In this document: positions 54,443 through 63,013 of the stretch, piece by piece
How the letters are laid out: every line of letters starts with the position of its first letter
How positions within the stretch are numbered: the stretch's first letter is position 1
Source: Lachnospiraceae bacterium V9D3004
Lineage (GTDB): Bacteria > Bacillota > Clostridia > Lachnospirales > Lachnospiraceae
Assembly (NCBI GenBank): GCA_000621985.1
Contig: KK211381.1
Location: forward strand, 158,706-222,705
Direction: 5' to 3'
DNA: 64,000 bases
The notes under the pieces: generated by a model
Database searches by the model: none
What the model saw: the letters and a program-made list of their open reading frames with translations, nothing else
What the model was told of the DNA's origin: nothing
Program-made: the position numbers and the translations under genes

Positions 54443-55750
54443 TCATAGTGCTTTGAGATACATTGTTCCGTAAGCGGGAATCTCAATACTGCCGTTATAA
54501 TCATATTCTTTACCGGTCAGAATATCAACAAGTCTGTTGGTGCCGGCATCAAAATGCACGGTAACAGGAACTCCATCGGCATTAACGGCAACATATACAC
54601 GTTCTTCATCAAGATAGCGTTCAAATACGCAATATTTGTTCTGGAGTACTTTGTTGAACAATGCACCGTAGCATAATGCTTTGCTTTCTTTGTGTGCATG
54701 AGCGAGTGAACAGACATGGTCGGTAAGATCATTCCATTCGGGCTTGTCAAATGATGGCCTTAATGCCGGGTCACCATCGTTCTTATGAGCTTTTGTGCCC
54801 CATTCGCTTCCGTAATATACACATGGTACGCCGGGCATTCCAAAGAGCATTCCGTACACGGGCCTTATATGATTCTCATTGGTAAGATTGCTTGCGATCC
54901 TGGTTACGTCGTGATTGTCTACAAAACAAAGAAGATGTTTGCCTTTGTATAATGTCCATTGCTCCGGACCGAACTGCCTTAACAGTGAATGAACGATCTC
55001 AAACATATTCATGGAATTGAAACTTGAGAACAAGCCCTTGAAGCATTCGTAATTGGTGCAGCTGTTAAGCATCTCATTGTTAACGAATATATTGTAGTCA
55101 CCATGTAACAGTTCACCGACAAGGACAAAATCTTCTTTCAGAGATCCGGCATAAGAACGGAGTCGTCTTAAAAAATCCCTGTCAAGACAATACGCAACAT
55201 CGAGTCTTAATCCGTCAATATCGAATTCGTCAACCCACATTTTGATCGCATCGAATATATGGGAGATGACAGCTTCGTTACGAAGATTAAGTTTAACAAG
55301 ATCGAAATTGCCTTCCCAGCCTTCATACCACAATCCGTCATTGTAATGGGAATTGCCGCCAAAGTCTATATGGAACCAGTCACGATATTGTGAATTCTCT
55401 CTGTGTTGAAGTACATCCTGAAAAGCAAAAAAACCGCGTCCGACATGATTGAACACACCGTCAAGCACTACTTTAATACCTTCTTCATGTAATGATCTGA
55501 CGAGCTTTTTAAAATCTTCGTTAGTGCCGAGACGACAGTCTATCTTTTTGTAATCCCTTGTATTATAACCGTGCGTATCCGATTCGAATACCGGCGAAAA
55601 ATATATCGCATTCACGCCCAGTTTCTTAATATGGGGAATCCAGTCGTATATTTTACCTATCCTTGAAACGGGAACGCCGTCATTTTCAAACGGCGCTCCA
55701 CAGAAACCAAGGGGGTATATCTGATAAAAAACACTTGTATCAAACCACAT
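54443..55750 (-). CDS. GH13 alpha-amylase family enzyme, intracellular
   Basis: A 435-residue (alpha/beta)8 glycosidase without signal peptide. The four GH13 regions are visible: DGVFNHVG (I), GLRLDVAYCL with the nucleophile Asp near 182 (II), LVGELLHGD with the acid Glu near 210 (III) and FVDNHDVTRI with the transition-state Asp (IV). A short C-terminal beta domain follows. It most likely degrades intracellular maltodextrin or glycogen; specificity within GH13 (neopullulanase/cyclomaltodextrinase-like) is inference. It lies 12 bases from trpB2. Confidence 0.93.
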   Translation of the reverse strand: MWFDTSVFYQIYPLGFCGAPFENDGVPVSRIGKIYDWIPHIKKLGVNAIYFSPVFESDTHGYNTRDYKKIDCRLGTNEDFKKLVRSLHEEGIKVVLDGVFNHVGRGFFAFQDVLQHRENSQYRDWFHIDFGGNSHYNDGLWYEGWEGNFDLVKLNLRNEAVISHIFDAIKMWVDEFDIDGLRLDVAYCLDRDFLRRLRSYAGSLKEDFVLVGELLHGDYNIFVNNEMLNSCTNYECFKGLFSSFNSMNMFEIVHSLLRQFGPEQWTLYKGKHLLCFVDNHDVTRIASNLTNENHIRPVYGMLFGMPGVPCVYYGSEWGTKAHKNDGDPALRPSFDKPEWNDLTDHVCSLAHAHKESKALCYGALFNKVLQNKYCVFERYLDEERVYVAVNADGVPVTVHFDAGTNRLVDILTGKEYDYNGSIEIPAYGTMYLKAL

Positions 55751-55762
55751 AATAATCCCTCT

Positions 55763-57136
55763 TTATTTGTCAACTTTAGGAAGTTTTGAAAGGCTCTTCT
55801 CAAGGTCGGCATCGGTAGGAATATAATCGGACATTGAGCCTTCGTTATATTTTTCATAAGCAACAAGATCAAAATAACCTGTTCCGGTAAGACCGAAGAG
55901 GATGGTCTTTTCTTCGCCGGTCTCCTTGCACTTAAGAGCTTCATCGATCGCTGCACGGATTGCATGGCTGCTTTCAGGAGCAGGAAGGATACCTTCAACT
56001 CTTGCAAATTGAGTTGCTGCTTCGAATACGGAAGTCTGCTCAACCGAACGTGCTTCCATAAGTCCGTCATCATATAACTGTGAAAGAATAGAACTCATTC
56101 CATGATATCTTAAGCCGCCTGCGTGGTTGGCTGAAGGAATGAAATCGCTTCCGAGAGTGTACATCTTTGCAAGCGGACATACCATTCCGGTATCGCAGAA
56201 GTCATAAGCATATTTACCGCGTGTTAAGCTCGGGCAGGATGCGGGTTCAATAGCAATGATCTGATAATCAGCTTCACCGCGAAGCTTTTCGCCCATGAAC
56301 GGTGAGATGAGTCCGCCGAGATTTGAACCGCCGCCGGCACAACCAATGATCATATCAGGCTTAACACCTAATTTATCAAATGCAGCCTTGGCTTCAAGAC
56401 CGATAACCGACTGATGTAAGAGTACCTGTGATAATACGGAACCGAGTACATAACGGTATCCTTCGGAACCTACAGCTACTTCAACAGCTTCGGATATGGC
56501 GCAGCCGAGACTTCCTGTTGTTCCCGGATGCTCTTTTAAGATCTTCTGACCGATCTGTGTTGTCATTGACGGAGAAGGAGTAACTTTTGCTCCGTATGTT
56601 CTCATAACTTCACGACGGAAAGGTTTTTGTTCATAGGAACATTTTACCATATATACCTGACAGTCAAGGTCAAAATATGCACATGCCATAGACAGTGCGG
56701 TTCCCCACTGGCCGGCACCGGTTTCGGTTGTCACACCTTTAAGTCCCTGTTTCTTTGCATAATAAGCCTGAGCGATAGCAGAATTAAGTTTGTGACTTCC
56801 CGAAGTGTTATTTCCTTCGAACTTATAATAAATCTTTGCAGGTGTATCAAGTGCCTTCTCAAGAAAATATGCACGTACGAGCGGTGACGGACGATACATG
56901 TAATAGAAATCAAGTATCTCCTGTGGAATGTCAAAGAACGGTGTATCATTGTCAAGCTCCTGTTTAACAAGCTCTTCGCAGAATACCGGATACAGTTCTT
57001 CAGCTTTCATTGGCTCAAGTGTCCCCGGATTGAGAAGCGGAGCCGGTTTGTTTTTCATGTCGGCACGTACATTATACCATTGTGTAGGTATCTCGTTTTC
57101 AGCAAGGTAGGTTTTGTAGGGTACGTCTCTTTTCAT
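55763..57136 (-). CDS. Tryptophan synthase beta-like protein, TrpB2 type
   Basis: PLP enzyme of 457 residues, longer than classical TrpB and carrying the TrpB2 N-terminal extension (IPTQWYNVRADM). The PLP lysine is in GSHKLNSA near residue 113; ETGAGQWG and CAGGGSNLGGL bind substrate and phosphate. No trpA or other trp gene is nearby, as is common for TrpB2, which can act alone on indole or serine-derived substrates. AAAGGAAAG precedes the ATG. The link to the GH13 gene downstream seems to be positional only. Confidence 0.92.
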   Translation of the reverse strand: MKRDVPYKTYLAENEIPTQWYNVRADMKNKPAPLLNPGTLEPMKAEELYPVFCEELVKQELDNDTPFFDIPQEILDFYYMYRPSPLVRAYFLEKALDTPAKIYYKFEGNNTSGSHKLNSAIAQAYYAKKQGLKGVTTETGAGQWGTALSMACAYFDLDCQVYMVKCSYEQKPFRREVMRTYGAKVTPSPSMTTQIGQKILKEHPGTTGSLGCAISEAVEVAVGSEGYRYVLGSVLSQVLLHQSVIGLEAKAAFDKLGVKPDMIIGCAGGGSNLGGLISPFMGEKLRGEADYQIIAIEPASCPSLTRGKYAYDFCDTGMVCPLAKMYTLGSDFIPSANHAGGLRYHGMSSILSQLYDDGLMEARSVEQTSVFEAATQFARVEGILPAPESSHAIRAAIDEALKCKETGEEKTILFGLTGTGYFDLVAYEKYNEGSMSDYIPTDADLEKSLSKLPKVDK

Positions 57137-57187
57137 AGTTGTCTTTCCTTTCTGGGTAATTATTTTTTTGCTTACTGCAAATAAACC

Positions 57188-57216
57188 TTTAATATTATAA
57201 CAGATTATAGTATAAT
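57188..57216 (+). promoter_or_regulatory. Possible promoter of the hydrogenase-EAL gene
   Basis: TTTAAT (57188-57193), a 17-base spacer and TATAAT (57211-57216) on the plus strand. This would give an untranslated leader of about 170 bases before 57392. The leader contains TCATGGGGACAGAC (57324-57337) but no RNA family I recognise. The same AT-rich block may also serve trpB2 on the other strand. Confidence 0.45.
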
Positions 57217-57391
57217 AGTGTAGTGTTAATTTTCAAAAATCACATTAACTGTTCAAACACCATTTATAATAATATGTATTAATGACTGACAGACCGCTTT
57301 TTTCGAAAGAAAAACTAATTATGTCATGGGGACAGACAAGATGTGAAGTGTATAGGATGTTGACTTATCAATCTCAGGGAGGAGTTAATAT

Positions 57392-60028
57392 ATGTCTGTA
57401 GTTGGGGGAAGAACTGTAACGGAAGGGCTTGTATACACAAACGAAAAATGTATCGGCTGCAACAAGTGTATCCGCGCGTGCAGTTGTATCGGCGCATGTA
57501 TATCCACTGATCCGGATGAAAACGGGGTTTCAAGGATTGAAGTGGATGGCAGTCTTTGTGTGGGCTGCGGGGCATGCTTTGATGTGTGTGAGCATGAAGC
57601 ACGTGTGTTTCGTGATGATACGGAACGTTTCTTTGAAGATCTTAAGAAAGGTGAGAAGATATCGCTTCTTATCGCACCTGCATTCCCTGCCAACTATCCG
57701 GATCAGTATGAACAGATACTCGGAGGACTTAAAAGACTCGGTGTCAACCGTATGATCAGTGTGTCTTTCGGAGCTGACATTACAACATGGGGATATATTA
57801 ATTATATTAAGGATCATGATTTTACAGGCGGTATTTCACAGCCATGTCCGGCTGTTGTAGGCTATATTGAAAGATATCTTCCCGAATTGCTCCCTAAGCT
57901 TTTTCCTGTCCAAAGTCCCCTTATGTGCGCTGCCATATATGCGAGAAAAGAGCTTGGGATTACAGACAGACTGGCATTTATAAGTCCATGTATTGCAAAA
58001 AAACTTGAGATAGATGACCCCAACAATCATGGTTATATTAATTATAATGTCACTTTTGATCATTTGATAAGATATGTAAAAGAGAATGATATATACGGTG
58101 AACCATGTAAAGATGAGATAGAATACGGTCTCGGTTCTATCTATCCGATGCCCGGCGGTTTAAAGGAGAATGTAGTTTGGCTTCTCGGAAATGATGTGTT
58201 CATTCGTCAGGTTGAAGGCGAGAAGAGATTGTATCATTTTCTTGAAAAAAACAGCAAAAGGATAGATGACGGTATGACTCCGTATCTTTTTATTGATGCA
58301 CTTAATTGTGAGAACGGATGCATATGCGGTACCGCTACGGAACTTGCAAAGTCAGCTACCGATGATGCTTTGTATCATATGTTTGATATTAAAGAAAATG
58401 TAATGAAGGATTCGACGGGAAGTCCGTGGTCCAAAGATGCATCGCCGGAAGAAAGACTTGAAAGCCTTAACAGACAGTTCGCGAATCTTAAGCTTGAAGA
58501 TTATCTTCGTGAATATACAGATCTTTCGGGTCAGTGTAACATGAAGATCCCTAATGAAAAGCAGCTTGATAAGATATTCAGGGATATGAACAAGAAGGAT
58601 GAAGAGTCTCGTCATATCAACTGTTCCTGTTGCGGATATGATACTTGTAAGGATATGGCGATCGCAATATACAATAAGATCAATCATAAGGATAATTGTA
58701 TTCATTATTTAAAAGACATGGTCGCACAAAAAGCTGCAGAGACCGACTACATGACGGGACTTCCGAATGCTGCAGGTTTCCGCATGTATGTAAAACAGCT
58801 TCAAAAAGAAGGCATACTGACGAATTACAACACATTTTATCTTAACCTGAAGAATTTTGGGCTGTTAAACCGCAGATACGGAAAACGTGCTGCGGACAAG
58901 ATACTTCTTCAATATGCTGCATACTGGAGTGAATTTATCGATTCGGATGAATTCGTGGGAAGACCGACAGGCGATAATTTCATTATTATGCTGCATAAGG
59001 AAAAAACCGAAGAACTGTTAAAATTGCTTGATGGAATCGAAACCCGTATTGTAGTTAACAGACAGAATATAACAGTGATGGTTCAGGCTGTTGCCGGCTG
59101 TATGGATATTGACGATCCCACACTTGACAGTGAGACAATACTCGGAAGATGTTCGACGGCTCTTAATGTAGCTAAACATGAATCAAGAACTCCTTACGTG
59201 TTCTCAACCATCGAGCTTCATGAACAGGTGATCCGTCAGAAACAGCTCCTTGAGATATTCCCGCAGGCTCTTCTTGACGGTGAATTCAGACCATATTACC
59301 AGCCGAAAGTCAATACCGAGACCAATACGCTTATAGGTGCTGAGGCTCTTGTAAGATGGGTAAGAGACGGGAAAGTTGTATCTCCGGGTGAATTCATTCC
59401 GATACTTGAGTCCGACAACAGTATATGCAAACTGGATTTCTATATATTCGAGAGAGTATGTAAGGACATCAGACAATGGATAGATGACGGTATCTCACCT
59501 GTAAGGATATCATCGAATTTTTCGAGAAAGAATCTGGCTATGCCCGATTTTTCCGACAGGATCAATGAGATAATCGAAAGATTCGACATACCGAAAGAAT
59601 ATATTGAGATAGAACTCACCGAAACGATGAATGAAGCCGAAGACGAGAATCTGAGCAGATTTATTAAAGATATGCATGATGCAAGGATAGTAATGGCTAT
59701 AGACGATTTCGGAACAGGATATTCATCGCTTAATATGCTCCGTGATTTTCCTGCGGATGTATTAAAACTGGACAAATCATTTATTGACAAACACACCAAC
59801 ACCGAACGTGACAGTGTTGTTGTTGCCAATATTGCCAAGATGGCAAAAGAACTCAATATGAGTGTTATCACGGAGGGTGTTGAAAATCGTGAACAGGTTG
59901 ATTTCTTAAAAGGTGTTGACATAAAATATGTACAGGGTTATTTGTATGACAGGCCGATGTCAAAGGATGATTTTGAGCAAAGGCTGATCAATAAATTATA
60001 TAAAGAACAGGAGGATCATATATCATGA
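57392..60028 (+). CDS. [FeFe]-hydrogenase-like sensor fused to GGDEF/EAL domains
   Basis: An 878-residue cytoplasmic protein. Two [4Fe-4S] ferredoxin motifs come first (CIGCNKCIRAC at 20-30; CVGCGACFDVC near 56-66). The hydrogenase-like domain has all three H-cluster motifs in the divergent form of sensory hydrogenases: SQPCPAVV near 149, SPCIAKK near 198 and NCENGCICG near 305. An FeS motif CSCCGYDTC lies near 410. A degenerate GGDEF domain (GRPTGDNF near 524) precedes an EAL domain with intact EALVRW, ELTETM, IDDFGTGYS, LKLDKSF and EGVENREQ. It likely adjusts c-di-GMP breakdown to hydrogen or redox state. GGGAGGAG precedes the ATG. Confidence 0.88.
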   Translation: MSVVGGRTVTEGLVYTNEKCIGCNKCIRACSCIGACISTDPDENGVSRIEVDGSLCVGCGACFDVCEHEARVFRDDTERFFEDLKKGEKISLLIAPAFPANYPDQYEQILGGLKRLGVNRMISVSFGADITTWGYINYIKDHDFTGGISQPCPAVVGYIERYLPELLPKLFPVQSPLMCAAIYARKELGITDRLAFISPCIAKKLEIDDPNNHGYINYNVTFDHLIRYVKENDIYGEPCKDEIEYGLGSIYPMPGGLKENVVWLLGNDVFIRQVEGEKRLYHFLEKNSKRIDDGMTPYLFIDALNCENGCICGTATELAKSATDDALYHMFDIKENVMKDSTGSPWSKDASPEERLESLNRQFANLKLEDYLREYTDLSGQCNMKIPNEKQLDKIFRDMNKKDEESRHINCSCCGYDTCKDMAIAIYNKINHKDNCIHYLKDMVAQKAAETDYMTGLPNAAGFRMYVKQLQKEGILTNYNTFYLNLKNFGLLNRRYGKRAADKILLQYAAYWSEFIDSDEFVGRPTGDNFIIMLHKEKTEELLKLLDGIETRIVVNRQNITVMVQAVAGCMDIDDPTLDSETILGRCSTALNVAKHESRTPYVFSTIELHEQVIRQKQLLEIFPQALLDGEFRPYYQPKVNTETNTLIGAEALVRWVRDGKVVSPGEFIPILESDNSICKLDFYIFERVCKDIRQWIDDGISPVRISSNFSRKNLAMPDFSDRINEIIERFDIPKEYIEIELTETMNEAEDENLSRFIKDMHDARIVMAIDDFGTGYSSLNMLRDFPADVLKLDKSFIDKHTNTERDSVVVANIAKMAKELNMSVITEGVENREQVDFLKGVDIKYVQGYLYDRPMSKDDFEQRLINKLYKEQEDHIS

Positions 60029-61086
60029 TAATGACATTTCGCTGGTATGGCGAAGGAAATGACAGCGTAACACTCGATCAGATCAAACAGATTCCCGGTG
60101 TTGAAGGGATAGTATGGGCACTTCACAACAAGATGCCCGGAGAGGTGTGGGAAAAAGAGGAGATCGCTGAAGTAAAAAAGCAGCTTGACGAATACGGCTT
60201 TAATATGGATGTTGTCGAGTCGGTGAATGTACATGATGACATTAAGACCGGTGCACCCACCCGTGATAAATATATTGAAAATTATATTCAGACTATCCGT
60301 AATCTTAAGGAATTCGGTGTAAAAGTAATATGTTATAATTTCATGCCGGTATTCGACTGGACAAGGACAGATCTGTTCCACCCGGTAGGAGACGGTTCAA
60401 CGGCACTGTATTACGAAAAGGATAAGATCATTGATGATCCCGAAGAAATGGCAGCTTATATTCTTGAGAAATGCGAAGGATACACGATGCCCGGCTGGGA
60501 GCCTGAAAGAATGGCGAAGCTTAAAGAGTTATTTGCCATGTACAGTGATGTTACAAAAGAAAAGTTATGGGAGAATCTCAAATATTTTCTGGAAGCGATC
60601 ATGCCTGTATGTCATGAGTGCGATATTAAGATGGCGATCCATTCGGATGATCCGCCGTGGGATATATTCGGACTTCCGAGACTTCTCGTAGATGAAGAAT
60701 CTGTTGATCATTTTCTGAAACTGGTTGATGATCCTTATAACTGTCTCACATTATGTTCGGGTTCACTTGGCAGCAATCCGAAGAACAATGTTGCTGATAT
60801 CGTTAGAAAACATTGTGACAGGATCGCATTTGCCCATGTACGTAATGTTAAGCATTTTCCGAACGGAGACTTCAGTGAGGCTTCACATCGTGACTGCGAT
60901 GGTGATATAGGAATACTTGATATTATGAAAGCTTATCATGACAATGGCTTTAAGGGATATATGAGACCGGATCACGGAAGACATATATGGGGCGAAAAAT
61001 GCAGACCGGGTTACGGTTTGTACGACAGAGCGCTCGGTATAATGTATCTTCTCGGTTGTTGGGATATGCTTGATCACATTTCATGA
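60025..61086 (+). CDS. uxuA: Mannonate dehydratase
   Basis: Dehydrates D-mannonate to 2-keto-3-deoxygluconate in the glucuronate branch of pectin and xylan side-chain use. In 353 residues the TIM barrel carries MTFRWYGEGNDSV at the N-terminus, CYNFMPVFDWTRT, AIHSDDPPW, CSGSLGSNP and FAHVRNVK, the metal- and substrate-binding segments of the family. The ATG overlaps the EAL gene stop (ATGA), with AGGAGG upstream, so it is cotranscribed with that sensor. No other uxu gene is in the window. Confidence 0.96.
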   Translation: MIMTFRWYGEGNDSVTLDQIKQIPGVEGIVWALHNKMPGEVWEKEEIAEVKKQLDEYGFNMDVVESVNVHDDIKTGAPTRDKYIENYIQTIRNLKEFGVKVICYNFMPVFDWTRTDLFHPVGDGSTALYYEKDKIIDDPEEMAAYILEKCEGYTMPGWEPERMAKLKELFAMYSDVTKEKLWENLKYFLEAIMPVCHECDIKMAIHSDDPPWDIFGLPRLLVDEESVDHFLKLVDDPYNCLTLCSGSLGSNPKNNVADIVRKHCDRIAFAHVRNVKHFPNGDFSEASHRDCDGDIGILDIMKAYHDNGFKGYMRPDHGRHIWGEKCRPGYGLYDRALGIMYLLGCWDMLDHIS

Positions 61087-61092
61087 TATTAA

Positions 61093-61121
61093 TTGACAAC
61101 CATCACATTTGAATATATAAT
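61093..61121 (+). promoter_or_regulatory. Promoter of tRNA-Arg
   Basis: A perfect TTGACA (61093-61098), 17-base spacer and TATAAT (61116-61121). It is about 80 bases before the mature tRNA-Arg; the leader holds the degenerate repeat copy C. Confidence 0.75.
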
Positions 61122-61183
61122 CGTAACTATTCAGCATCCCCATACGGCATTATAATAATGACTGTGTGCGGGATGTCGAACGG
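61122..61183. repeat. Short degenerate copy of the MITE-like element, copy C
   Basis: CGTAACTATTCAGCATCCCC at 61122-61141 matches the left end of copy A (GTAACTGTTCAGCACCCC) with two differences. An inverted partner, GTGCGGGATGTCGAAC, ends at 61181. Only about 20 bases separate the two ends, so the internal hairpins are missing. It lies in the untranslated leader of tRNA-Arg. Confidence 0.5.
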
Positions 61184-61202
61184 TTTGCGATATTGTGTAC
61201 AG

Positions 61203-61275
61203 GCACCTGTAGCTCAGTGGATAGAGCAGTGGTTTCCGGAACCATGTCGCGGGGGTTCGAGTCCCTTCAGGTGCG
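61203..61275 (+). tRNA. tRNA-Arg (anticodon CCG)
   Basis: A 73-base cloverleaf. Acceptor GCACCTG pairs with CAGGTGC. The D arm is AGCTCAGTGGATAGAGC. The anticodon stem GTGGT/ACCAT has loop TTCCGGA, giving anticodon CCG, which reads CGG. The T arm GGGGGTTCGAGTCCCTT is of usual form. The discriminator is G, CCA is not encoded, and a T run follows as a simple terminator. Confidence 0.95.
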
Positions 61276-61315
61276 TTTTTTATAATCAGTAATACATATG
61301 GAGATATGATCAGTT

Positions 61316-62239
61316 ATGAAAACAACTTACAGATATACATACGGAACAATAAGGATATTAAGGGTATTATTGTTCTTTTCAATTATAATATTAAGTGCGG
61401 TTCCTTCGTGGAATATGCTGAATAAGAATGTGTTGGCTTCACCCGGCTTTATGGAAATTACGCTTGACACGGAAAAGGAGGAAGTAAAAGAGCTTGTGGA
61501 TCCGGTCAATACGTTTGACTACGAGGGAACGGATTATCTTCGGAAGAATGCTGTTGAGGAGATCAATGTGCTTGTAGGTGATTATTTTGATGCATGGCTT
61601 AAGCTTGACATGGATACGATGGAATCACTTGTAAGTGATATCGACGGAGTCAACTTTGAAAAGATGCAGGCTATGCTCGAATATATTGAAAGTATAGATA
61701 ATATAATATGCTATTCCGTTGCAGGTGATCTTGAAGGCACTTACAGGGTATATGTATATTATGATATGAAGATTCGGGGAATTGATACTCCGGCGCCTGC
61801 TCTTACGGCACTTTATGTTACTATGTCTTCTGACGGTAATTATATCGTATATCTCAGTGAACTTGACAGTGAAATGATGGAATTCATTGAAGAAGCCGAT
61901 GAAAGTGAAGATGTGATCATCCTCAAAGCACTTGTTAACGAGCGTCTGCAGAGTGTAGCCGAAAGTGATCAGAAACTTAAGGAATTCTATGACCTTATAG
62001 CTGAAAAGACAGCAACTGCCGAAAGTAAGATCAATTCCGAAAAAGAGAATGCGGGAGATTCTACCGATAATGAATCGGTTGATACGGATGATGCCGATAC
62101 GTCTGATTCTGTTACAACAGATACGGATAACAGTAATGCAGATACGACAACAGATACCGATGATACGACAGTTACCGATGAAGCTCAGGATGAATCCGAT
62201 GCTTCAGCAGTAAGTGACAGCGCGATCACTACCGAATAA
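61316..62239 (+). CDS. Secreted or membrane-anchored acidic protein of unknown function
   Basis: A 307-residue protein. An N-terminal hydrophobic segment (about 14-30, RVLLFFSIIILSAVPSW) is a signal peptide or anchor. Residues about 65-205 form a globular domain (NVLVGDYFDAWLKLDMDTMESLV, then IICYSVAGDLEGTYRVYVYYDMKI) that resembles NTF2-like or lumazine-type secreted domains only vaguely. The last 70 residues are a low-complexity Asp/Thr/Ser tail (TDTDNSNADTTTDTDD). A role at the cell envelope is likely; the function is unknown. It follows tRNA-Arg and precedes rluF. Confidence 0.75.
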   Translation: MKTTYRYTYGTIRILRVLLFFSIIILSAVPSWNMLNKNVLASPGFMEITLDTEKEEVKELVDPVNTFDYEGTDYLRKNAVEEINVLVGDYFDAWLKLDMDTMESLVSDIDGVNFEKMQAMLEYIESIDNIICYSVAGDLEGTYRVYVYYDMKIRGIDTPAPALTALYVTMSSDGNYIVYLSELDSEMMEFIEEADESEDVIILKALVNERLQSVAESDQKLKEFYDLIAEKTATAESKINSEKENAGDSTDNESVDTDDADTSDSVTTDTDNSNADTTTDTDDTTVTDEAQDESDASAVSDSAITTE

Positions 62240-62273
62240 TATTTGACACGTTCCGAAAGGTTGATATGACTGT

Positions 62274-62978
62274 ATGAGTGAAGGAATTAGAATCAACAGA
62301 TTCCTGAGTGAAGCAGGATATTGCTCAAGAAGACAGGCCGACAGATATATTGAAGCCGGAATTGTGTGCATTAACGGCAATCCGGCTGTATGCGGCTCCA
62401 AGGTTAATGATAATGATATTGTCAGTGTAAACGGTGAAATCATCAACAGGAATGAATTGCCTGTTGTTCTTGCATATAATAAACCTCTGGGAGTAGTCTG
62501 CTCCACGAAAGAGAAGTTCAATATAATTGATCATATCGATTATCCCGTCAGAATATATCCGGTAGGTCGTCTTGACAAGAATTCAGAAGGACTAATTCTG
62601 CTTACCAATCAGGGAGACATTACAGATTCTATATTAAGGGCATCCAATTATCATGAAAAAGAATATGTTGTCAGAGTCAATAAAGATATTGACGACAGAT
62701 TTGTTAAAGGCATGGAAAGCGGAGTGCCGATCCTTGATACCGTCACAAGACCGTGTAAGATCGAGGTCAAAGACAAGAGAAGGTTTCACATTACGATCAC
62801 ACAGGGACTCAACAGACAGATCAGAAGAATGTGTGAATATTTTGATTACAGAGTGATATCGCTAAAGAGAATAAGAATAATGAATATAAAGCTTGGTACC
62901 CTTAAGACAGGAGAATACAGAGAATTAACCGGTGAAGAGATAGAAAAACTACGTAAGGATCTCGGACTGGGTATATAG
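62274..62978 (+). CDS. rluF: Pseudouridine synthase, RsuA/RluB/RluF family
   Basis: Isomerises uridine in rRNA or tRNA. An S4 RNA-binding domain (INRFLSEAGYCSRRQADRYIEAG, about 6-28) is followed by the catalytic domain with VGRLDKNSEGLILLT (nucleophilic Asp near 101). The closing part GLNRQIRRMCEYF and LKRIRIMNI is closest to the RluF branch, though exact specificity is inference. 234 residues. It is 36 bases upstream of ligA. Confidence 0.9.
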   Translation: MSEGIRINRFLSEAGYCSRRQADRYIEAGIVCINGNPAVCGSKVNDNDIVSVNGEIINRNELPVVLAYNKPLGVVCSTKEKFNIIDHIDYPVRIYPVGRLDKNSEGLILLTNQGDITDSILRASNYHEKEYVVRVNKDIDDRFVKGMESGVPILDTVTRPCKIEVKDKRRFHITITQGLNRQIRRMCEYFDYRVISLKRIRIMNIKLGTLKTGEYRELTGEEIEKLRKDLGLGI

Positions 62979-63013
62979 AAAGATCAACATCGGAATTGTA
63001 AGAGGTGAAAATG

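Noticed and set aside
57217-57391. Riboswitch or T-box in the leader of the hydrogenase-EAL gene or of trpB2
   Set aside because: I found no T-box sequence, no specifier arrangement, and no terminator/antiterminator pair on either strand.
61316-62239. Surface adhesin or LPXTG protein
   Set aside because: The Asp/Thr tail recalls cell-wall linkers, but there is no LPXTG motif, no C-terminal hydrophobic helix and no binding repeats.
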